Shown here piece by piece: positions 30,371 through 41,400 of a stretch of DNA of 64,000 nucleotides. How positions within the stretch are numbered: position 1 is the stretch's first letter; the number at the start of each line of letters is the position of its first letter. The stretch comes from Tridacna crocea (lineage: Eukaryota > Mollusca > Bivalvia > Cardiida > Cardiidae), in contig OX031070.1 of NCBI GenBank assembly GCA_943736015.1, positions 20,481,673-20,545,672 on the forward strand, given 5' to 3'. The notes under the pieces were generated by a model that searched no databases, was not told the DNA's origin, and saw only the letters and a list, made by a program, of their open reading frames with translations. The translations under genes and the position numbers were made by a program.

Positions 30371-33300
30371 CTGTAATAGTAAGATTAACGCTAGCAACAC
30401 GCAGAAAGGAGCATTCGGACATTTGCGTAAAGTGTCGTCTCGGATCAGCCTGCGCTTCTCGCGCAGGCTGATGCGAGACGCCACTATACGACTACATTAG
30501 ATTGTGTGCTACAGTAGAATTGTGCAAAACATAAAATTGTATAAAACGGTATTAGCTTGCGCGGACTGACCAGACTGATCCGAAACGACATTTTACGCAA
30601 ATGTCCGAATGCCTTCTTTTTCGCATGTTGCGAGCCAATGATTTCGATTTGGACAAGCCTAAACTATTGTCGTTCGGTAAAAAGTTAATCAAACTGGGCT
30701 TGAAACCCACGGGTCTCTTATTCTGTTCCCCGCTTTGTCATATTCTTTCGGAGGATTGATGGTGGGAATTGCGACAGGGTAATTCCTCAGGCAACGCTGA
30801 AAATTGTTTGACTGCGTCATGTTAGACAGCAGCAAATGGTTTGTGAGTAATTCTTGTGCGGGGTTCTAGTGAAAGAAAGTAGCGGTACCAGATATAGATA
30901 AGTAAAATTAAGAAATAAGCAAAAGAGACAAGAAGTTGAAACCTAAATATCTTTCTTTTTTCCCCCATAAATTCCTATTTTACGAAGATGGTTTCAAAGT
31001 TTGAGTGTAAGATCTTTATTTTCGGAAGTTTATGAGTGAAAAGGCGGTGTCGAAGAAAATCTCCACTATATAAACACAATATAATTCCGGGAAATACCCT
31101 TGGGTTTCATCCTGTCTTATTGATAAGAGTTCTTAACCCTTAAAGTACTAAAATAGGTGAGGGTGGCTATTGCGGACAGTGCAGATCAAGATCAGACTGC
31201 ACAGAACATTGTCTGATCTTGATTCTACATTGTCAGCTCTTTTTGATGCAAACTCTGGTCTAAACAACTTTAAAGTATAAAACGTTTGTTGGTATTTGTA
31301 ATTCAAAAGGGCCATACCATTACTTGAGCGGTGTAAGGGCATTTTTTTTGTGTGTGTGATTTACTTTGTACAAAACCTACACCTAAACCAAACAAACAAA
31401 TGTGATTGGATGGTTTTAACACCGATTTTGTTTAGTCATATTCCAAAACGAATTCAAAGCCTTTGGCAGCTGGCCGCCATTCGATGGGCTTTTGAACTCG
31501 TATGTAGATCAAGACTAAAATATGTTGGCTGGAACGTGCAAAGGCACGAAGGAATACATGATAACTTCAAATCTAAACTCTCACTCACTTTGTTCTAAAA
31601 ACAGGTCTTTTTGTCGTGACGAAACTTTTCCAGAATTTGCTAACTGTTCCGATTCTTGATATATCTTTTGACAAAAGTCTTGCTGTACATTGAAAAGAGT
31701 TCTCCCGTTCAGATAACCATCCAAAGCCGATCGGCATCCGACCTGAAACAAATATGGAAGATAACATATGTTCAACTAGGAACACATTGTCATCTGTAAG
31801 AGACTGTATTTGCCTTGCAGCAATTATTTTAGAAAACTAATAACAAACATTTTGTTATATATTAAATAAACCCATGTGGTTTTCAAATACTAGTATCAGT
31901 TTTATAGTATTTCTTTTTACACTAAGCTTGTATTGGTGTTGGCAGCCTGTCACAGTCCCGGCATAATAATGTAAGCTATTTTTGTTTCTTTAGTCTCCAT
32001 GGAAATTTCCCTAATTTAAAGATAGATTGACAGATAAACATAAATATATGACATAAACAAATAGATATCAAAACGGAAAAAGTATAATTCAAAAGACACA
32101 AACAACGTACATGATCGACCATTATGAAGTACAGTAATTGGTGAGTTATAAAGTAACCGGAAGTTCCTCCCTGCGTCATGTAGTTCCAACAGTCGTCCGT
32201 GATATTACATTTAGGCAACTTTCTGTAACAAAAGACGTAAAAGAATAAAAATTTCTGCTATAACTGATTCAGAAAAATCACAGCAAGTTCATCTAAAAAC
32301 GACTGCTTGAATATAAAACTGGCAGACTTGTTACAAAGCAAACCAGAAATCTCACTGCATGACATATAATAGTTTCTACAGTTGTCGTTTATGTTACATT
32401 TAGGCGACTTCCTGGGCAACAAAATTGTAACAAGTTGGGCATAAAAGTGGCATTTCAAGATCCAGTCTTGTGAAAGACTGATAAAAAAACTCAGTTACTT
32501 TTTCCTTCGGTATGACCTCAAGCTTTTAACACACAAATAACATAACAATGAATAAACAAATATTTGACGTCCTCATAGTAATTTAGGGACTACTTTCGAC
32601 ATTTTTAAGGTAGATTGCTACGTTTCCGGAGGTATAAGGTTTCTTTTAATAAAGAAAGAGAACATGTGGCGTCGATAAAAGTTTCAAGAAACTAATAATC
32701 TTATGTAATGAATAGTTGGTTACATTTGGAAAAAAAATTGAATTACAAGTAAATCTCTGTTCGGTTAATGCTATTTGGACATTATCAAACGCATATATTT
32801 TTTGTATAACCTTTCTTCCATACTCTCAAAGCAAGCAAGTAGGCTTATGAACAGGGACGTTATACACACATTTCATTTTCCAAGAAGGTACCCATCATCC
32901 GAGCGTAACAAGCATCTCCCTTCTCTTCATCATATTTACTATCGGCACCATGATACTCAGGGTCCTCTTTAAACTTGGTCGGGGTATAAGGGTTTAAGTA
33001 GGGACCATCTATTGTTGCTAAAAACCTGAAAAGAAACAGGAAAGACTGAATCAACCTAATGTATTTATGTGTATGCCATATACACGGCGGGGAATCACGT
33101 GACACAACAACAACAACAATGACCGTTATTTGAAAAAATTCCCCGACTTCAGGTAAGAAAATCTTCAATAACTCCGGTAATACATGACCGATTGGAATTT
33201 GGTTCGAAGCAGAGAAGGCGGAAGGACTCCAGGGATTTGCTTGATACACCTGATAAAAAAGTTATTGACGAGCAAACAAATTTTTTACCCTGGATAATTT

Positions 33301-36300
33301 GTTTGCTCGTCAATAACTTTTTTATCAGGTGTTGTTTAAAAAATCTAACACATTAAGCAAATCCCCGGTGTCCTTCCGCCTTCTCTGCTTCAAACCAAAT
33401 TCCAATCGGTCACGTATTAACGGAATTATTGAAGATTTTCTTACCTGAAGTTGGGGAATTTTTTCAAATAACGGTCATTGTTGTTGTTGTTGTGTCACGT
33501 GATTCCCCGCCGTGATATAGGAACCATTTAATCCTGGAAGCGTAGTGAGGCAACTGTCAATACTATCTAACAGTGTAAGAACGTATCATAGTCAAAACCG
33601 CTCATAAAATTTTATCATTGTTAAGTGCAAGGACAGCATGTCCTTCCAGTTGAAGTGAGCTTACATCTTCCGGTGCAAACTATATAACGCCAACTCTTTC
33701 TGCGGTTGAAATATAGGATCTGACCTGAGTGGGCTTTTGAGATAGGATTTTATTCTTAGAGTGTGCAAAATCATCGGAAGGTTACCAAGCCCATATCATT
33801 CAAGACCTCAACGCAGTCTCATGTTCAACAACCCGAGCCTTAACCTATTACCACACAATCCCTACTTTTGACGCCCCTGAGAAAGGAGCCTTTAGAAAAC
33901 ATTGTGGTAAAAGGACAAAATGCTGGTAACCAGCATTTTCTCCTTTTCCCACAACGTTTTTTACCCTTCACAAAACAAATTTCAAATTTTCAGTCACTTT
34001 TATTTTGTCGTCTGCAAATGCTTTCAATTTGGACAAGCCCAAAATATTGTCGTTTGGTAATGGGTTAGAGAAATTGTCGTAAACGAAGAAAGTGTAGCCT
34101 ACCTGTCATAGTATGCCGGATCTGCTTGTTCCACGTACGGAAGAGCGGAATCACAGGCTGTGTTAAGTTGGGTATCGAGTGACTGCAGTGTTTGTGTGAG
34201 GTCTGCGCCACAAGCCTTCTTGTCACAAAGCTTAACAGCTTCTTGCAACTGTCCTGTAAGTAAATAAATGATAGGTTGAGACATAACTAATAATGAAAGG
34301 TTGATAATTTCATCGTTTCGACCAGTGATTTTATAAACTTTTGTACAATTACCCTAAGTTTTAACATAGCTGTATCTGAAACCCAAACCCTCCCACAAAT
34401 CCCAACTGTTACTAGTAATATGAAAACATGATCAGACCATATCAAAGTGCTAATCCCGACAGCTCCACAGTACTTCGTCCCGGTAAAAGGCACACGACTT
34501 ATGTCAGACCAGGGATTCTATGTGTTATGTATGATTCCTGGTCAGACATTGATTGAATATAGTAATCTAAAAATATTCCAGGAAATAGGGGCCGTATTCA
34601 ACAACCATTCTGAAGAATGATCTTATTCTTATTATCCAGAATTTTCTAAATTTGAAAGTAACTTTTGACTTTCTAAATCATTCATACTTTTCTTTATTTG
34701 AAAGTAGCACAACTTCTGATTGCCTAGGCTGTATGGTTTAGCCAATCAGAAGTTGTGTTACTTTCAAATTCAGAAAACTCTGAATAACAGCCAACTAGAT
34801 AAATAATGGTTAATGAAAACCGACCCGGGATAAATGAAGGTTAGATTGCGCGAAAGGAGAGCTGACATTTGATCTATTGAGGAGAAGACGATGAAGACAG
34901 GTCCAGAAGTGTAATTAGATAATGGAGACCAGGACCATCTGTTATTCTGATGTTCTTGCACAAGCAGATTAGGCAAACATATTTATGTAGTCTTCGCGAT
35001 ACACCGTCATAATTATAGAGGTTATTACAATCACATCGTTGCAAAAGGAGCAACTGCTTACAATACTCACACATTGCTTGTCATCATAGTTAATTATAAT
35101 GTTCTAAACAAGCACTACATACAAAATGTGCTTGCTTTGGATAAATTCTGGCTTAACCGTTGGGCTCTTAAGCGCGACTTACAGACCTTTTGTGGACAAT
35201 GTCGATCAAGATCAGACTCCATAGAACGTGCAGTATGATCATGGATCTAATCTGTCCGATAAGGAGGTATTATTCCCCACAATCGAACTGAAAATATCAT
35301 TTTAGTTATTAAGCGGGATAATGTTTTCTGTCGAACTAGAACCACCTTTTCGAAGTCATAATGTGCCAAATTACCTCTGTATCAAGCAATAATATTTCTT
35401 CATTAAAAGTCCTGCGGCTAGAGGCTATTGAAAACATTGAGGGAAAAGGATAAATGTTGTTGTCTAGCCTTTTCGAATTTTCTTACAAAGATTTTTGTCC
35501 TTTCATTTACAGATTTCTTTGGGTTAGCCACTGGTAATTTGTTGTCTAACATGTTTTCCAGTTGGACAAGTCTAGGCCAAAACCAGCGTTTCCAGACCTC
35601 TGATATTAGTGATATTAGAGTTTCACGACCCTGGACTTTTATCACGTGACAATGTTTTGCTGTGAAAGAGACACGAACTCTGTCACTCTCTCACCAAGGC
35701 TGTCAGTCATCCATTCTCCGCAACAGTCACGATGGCCCCCCACCTACATCCGTTTTAACGCACCTGCCCTATAGTCCTAGAACTGTGCTTTACTCATATC
35801 ACTAAGCTACCGGGACTCAACCATTTCTCATTCAGTGCGTTAATACTGTAAATTTTCGATGTGAAATTCAAATCGCTTTTAACCCTTATCCTACTATATA
35901 ATTAAAAGCGAATTTTCAATTTGATATTAATAAACCAAAATATTTCTGCTTCAAAGTAAAGTTTCCGGTATTAATATCTCCTTATCGGACAGTGTAGATC
36001 AAAGATCAGACTGCACGTTCTGTGCAGTCTGATCTTGATCTACACGGTCCGCAAAAGGTCAGCGAGTCGCGCTTAGCAGCCAAAGGTTTAATCCAATCAG
36101 TGATTGTTACCTTTACAGCGCCCCAAGAGAAAACCGAAAAACCGAAGCTTTTGTGGAGGGTACGGATGCAAGATCAGTCTACACGAAACATACAGTCTGA
36201 TCTTGAATCTGTGCCTTCGTTTAATCAAGGCTATAAGATAACATTATTTCTGAGTTTCTTTGGATTGTAATTTTAGCCTTCTATAGAGGTTTTTTTTTTT

Positions 36301-38402
36301 AATGTGTTTGGCATGGAAAGAGTTCATTCAATTAAATCTTTGTATTTAAAGGGGTATGTTCATATTTTTCGCTTTTATTTTTTTTTTGTAAAACGTCAAG
36401 TAGAAAAAAACCCTACTGATAACAACTTTCAGTACAAGCGGAAGAAGACAAGATAGCTTAATTTGTTATAATGGTGTGATTCTGGCGTTTTGCTCGTTTC
36501 GAGATACCATAATAAAATTATGACGTCATTGCACATATTTGGATACAATACAACTTAATCGGAGCGTATTATTAAGTGAATTTTTTACCACAAACCTCGT
36601 CATATTCTTCGAATTTTCGACCTATCTGCCATGACACATCACTCATCCCCATATACCTGGGAAAAGTAGGGCTTAAACCGAAGCTATTAGCCTATTACCT
36701 AAGCATGTCGGGGCTGTTTTAATAAATGGCCAGTGCATTGGTTACATGCTAGCCGATCATAGCTGAATGAATCGCACCAGGATAGCGTGTTTTTGAGCAA
36801 ACGTTCTTTCATTTGAAATTCAAAGCAACGGTTTTGTTTCGAAAAGTAGTATGGTTTTGTACCTAGAATACGCTAGTTAGATAGATGTGTATTTGTAGAA
36901 TCTAACGGAAATAATCTTTGAGAACATCTCGTAATATTTAAATATCAAATGATGCGTATCACTTTAAGGAGATTCCGTAAAAATCCTTTTTCTAGTTTTT
37001 ATATCTGCCCCTTTTGTCATGTTTTTGATAGTTTTCAAACTTTTGTCGCACTAAATTCAATGATAAGATATTTTTCATAAAATTTGGTATGAACATTAAA
37101 GGTGTGCATATCCCCCTTTAATACCACATTGTGAAATTCAAATCACCTTTGATTCAATCTGAGATTTTAATTCCATTAAATCGTTACGTTTAGAACAAAA
37201 AAAAAAAAATCGACCCATGGAATTCCGCGGAATCTCAACTCTTTCTTCTATAAATGCAACAGAACAGAATATGTACAAAATGTACACAGTTCATTTGATT
37301 TGACAAACGCAAAAATGAACTTAGTATCAGGTGGAAACATTTAGCTCTTCACTAAACGACAAAATTTTGGACTAGTCTAAATGGAGAGCATTGGCAGATG
37401 ACAGGCCAAATATTGCAAAAATTATTAAATTTGTCTATGAAAAGGTTTGAAAACATTGTGGGAAAAAGAGAAAATGCTGTTTACCAGCATTTTCTCCCTT
37501 TCCAACTATGTTTTCAAATGGCCTCTTCCATAGGATCGCAAACATTCGGGATTAAGTGGTAAAGGGTTAAGATGTGTCCAAAATGATAGCATTTGCAGAC
37601 GACCAATCAAACTGGGTGCAAATGTCAAGATTTGTCTTCAAATAGATTGGAAACAATCTGGAAAAAAGAAGGAACTGTTGGTTACCCAAAATCTCCTGCC
37701 ATAGGGTCGCTAAACTGGAATTATGTGATGATAAAGGGATAAAATCTCTGGGTAAAATTCCCATGAAGAACAAAAAGTTATTTTTTTCCCGTCTATGTGT
37801 GTGTGTGTGGGGGGGGGGGGTGTGGGTGTGGGTGTGCATGTATGTGTATCCAATGTTTGCTAAAGTTTTCTATTATTAATCCTTTACTGTGAATGCATAT
37901 GTCTTAACATTTATCCTGTTGAATAACTAAAATGAAATTTCCAACTTGATTGTAGAAACTTAAATATCACTATTTCAAAGTTATATTTTGAGGAATAAAA
38001 TCTCCTTATCGGACAGTGTAGATCCAAGATCAGACTGCACGTTTTGTGCTATCTGATCTCGATCTACACTGTCTGCAATAGGTCTCTGAGTCTCTCAGCA
38101 GCCTAAGGGTTGAAATACGAATAATCAATCGAATCGGAGAAGTTAGTTTCAATAAACCGAGTTTCAATAAACCGAAGACAAATTTGTAATTCAATTTCGG
38201 AGACAGTCTAAAACCTTCTGTTATTTTTTGCCGTCATTAATCACTGCAAAGTTAAATAAACATAAGGATCTTTCTGTCACCAAACGATTATTCCAAATCC
38301 CTGCAGACGAACTAAACAATCGTCTCCAAGAGTGGTTTCCCAAAAATAATTGTTTGAATTCCATCCCATGCAATTTTTTTTTGTCCGACATCTAAGAAAT
38401 AT

Positions 38403-38434
<32 letters not shown>

Positions 38435-41400
38435 TCCTTTGGCTGCTTATCGCGACTCATTAACCTTTTGCGGACAACATAGATCAAGATCAGACTGCAC
38501 AGAACGTGCAGTCTGATCTTGGATCTACGCTGTCCGATCAGGGGGTATTTTTCCCCAAAAACATTAACTTTGAAATAACCATTTTTTGGATTTTACCATC
38601 GAATTGAAAATTTCATTTTTGTTACTTAACAGGGTAATGATTAAACTGAAAAAGCAATGTAAAGTTGAAGGGAACGTCAAGAAATTTTCTCATGAAGGCG
38701 ATTATAACAAGGACCACTGTCGAAAAAAGCCAATTAGCTTTCATCTGTAGGATTTTTTTTCAGTGAAGTGATTTTTACAAAACTACCGTGTTTGAAGCAA
38801 AGCATTACATTTGAGCCATTCCTTTAGGATCTGACAGAATAGATCCTTTTTGCAGATGTTTTATATCGTCGGTTTACTTCGAAAACCTCGTAACTATACA
38901 GTTTGTTGTTGTCTTCAAACCGTCTTTCGATCTTGAACAGTTTAGAATTTTGACGACTGGCAAAATGTAAAGATGTACTTAACTTGTCGTCTGCAAGTGA
39001 CTTGGATTTTGGACAAGTCCATGCCATTTGTCAAAGTGTTGCGAAAGTAATCAAATTATTTTTGTTCATTGTCTGGGTTGTCAATAATACAATGAATTTA
39101 TTTTAAGGACCAGTCTGTACCTCTAATTTCACCGTCTGCAACTTTACTGAAAATATATTCTGGCACACACATCTTTGCCGGAAGTGCAAAGACGACATTC
39201 ACTCAGACGAATTGTGTTTTGTTGTCGTGATACATCGTTTTTACATGAAAAGACCATTTAACTGTCTTAGTTTGACTGTAAGAGACTTGTAAGAAATTGA
39301 GGAGTGTGCAAGGCAAGGAAGTTAATCTTTTCTGTCTGCATCCCACAGGTTCCGAATTGTGGTCTTTACTGCTTGAATGACAATGGCGTATGAATAGTCA
39401 ACGGACACAATGATCGTAAACATGCATAACGGTATTCTTATCAGTGAATTACTAGGATTTAACGGTGAATAATACCAATAGTGATAAATTTGGTATCATC
39501 ACTAGTGACGATATTACAGAGCTCCAGATAAGAGGGAGTGGTGGTATTATATACATTCATTATTTCTCCGCCAAATCCTATGTTGTGTGTACCCATTAGA
39601 ATTGTCTCGACGAGACAATTCTAATGAGTATCCACAACATAGGGTTTAGTTGAGAAAAATCAAAATTTTAAAGTTTGAAATAAAAACAAGAAAAAACACT
39701 ACCTCTACCTGGAGCTCTGAATATAGTTAACCCATTACCACACATTCTCTACTTTTGACGCCCCTGAGAAAGAAGCCATTTGAAAACGCTGTAGGAAAAG
39801 GAGAAAATGCTGGTAACCAGCATTTTCTCCTTTTCCAACAGTGTTTTCCATCCTTTCCAGAACAAACTTAAATTTTTCAGTCATTTCTTATTTTGTGGTC
39901 TGCAAATGCTTTCAATTTGGACCAGTCTAAAATTTTGTCGTGTGGTAAAGAGTTAAAGAATATTTACCAGAACTACTTTTTTTTCTTATATAGCTCATAT
40001 TATGCTAGTCCTGATAATTATTAGAATAAAAAAGAAGACGAACTAGGAATGTAATGTATAGGAAACATGCGCGGATCCAGATATCTTTCTCAGGGGGGTC
40101 CCACCGAAAACGCACTCGTCTTATTATATGATACTTTGATTTCCGGATTTCAGTGGGTCTAAGCCGTATACAAGAAAAGTCAACGTTTACAGTTCTAACC
40201 ATGAGGAAGTCTCCACATTTTGAACCCTTTTTAGATTTATGACTGTAGTTTACATAAATGCTGTGCAATATCAAACCTGTCCCAATCACGAATCTGATAA
40301 CCACTTTTTTGCCAAAATTCCAGTGGGGGGGGGGGTTCCGGATCCCCCCTCTGGATCTGCCCTTGCGGAAATCCGACTGGTTGCGTGTGATATTAAAAAT
40401 CCGTCAATCGAATGGGGCAGTTTTATACGGAGTCCGAAAGACGACTTTGTTTTTCCGCATCATATCCCATTCGATTGACAATTTTTTAATATACACATTA
40501 ACCCTTTGGCTGCATATCGCGACTCACAGACGATTTGCGGACAGCGCAGATCAAGATCAGACTGCACAGAACGTGCAGTCTGATCTTGGATCTACGCTGT
40601 CCGATCTGGAGATTTTACTCCCTACAACATACCTTTGAAATAACATTTTTTTTGGTTTTTATACAATCGAATTGAAAACTTCATCATAGTTATTTAGCAA
40701 GATAAGAGTTAAGTTGATTATCCTTTATGTACAGTTTTGTACACGGTTGACATCAATACTTTGATCCGTGATTAAAGAAGTTGCTGTATATTTTTTCCTC
40801 TGTATTTAGCAAACAGCTTTCCCGATGATTACAGGGTCGAACAAGGTTTTTTTTTTATCTCAATACCAAACGACAATATTATAGGTTTGTCCAAATCGAA
40901 AGTATTTGCAGACGACAAAATAAAAGTAATTGAAAATTTTAAATTTGGTTTGTGAAGGATAGCAAAGCATTGAGGAAAAGGGGAAAATGCTGGTTACCAG
41001 CATTTTCTCCTTTTCCCACAATGTTTTCTAAAGGCTTCTTTCTCAAGGTCGTAAAAAGTCGGGATTGTGTGGAAAAGGGTTAAACAACCAAAGGAAAGGA
41101 GCCTTTGAAAACTTGTCAGCAGCATTTTCTCCTTTTCCTTAAAGTTTTCTACCGTTCAAAGAGGCAAATTTCAGTTTTTAATAATGTCTCTTTTTTTGTC
41201 TCCTAATGCACTCAATTTGGACCTGTTTAGATTTTGTCAAGAGGCGAAGACTCGAATTCATGAATCTCAAAATGAAGCTTCCCAACACAGAAAAGACTGA
41301 AATAACTCTCGGATAACAAATGTATTCATCGTTTTGGCTGTAAAAGGAAGCACTCCGAGATTTCTCACTGTGATTTAACCCTTTACCAAACAATCCCTGG

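Noticed and set aside
37567..37839. Frame starting with a His-Thr repeat
   Set aside because: Derived from the GT/G simple repeat and a P1 fragment.
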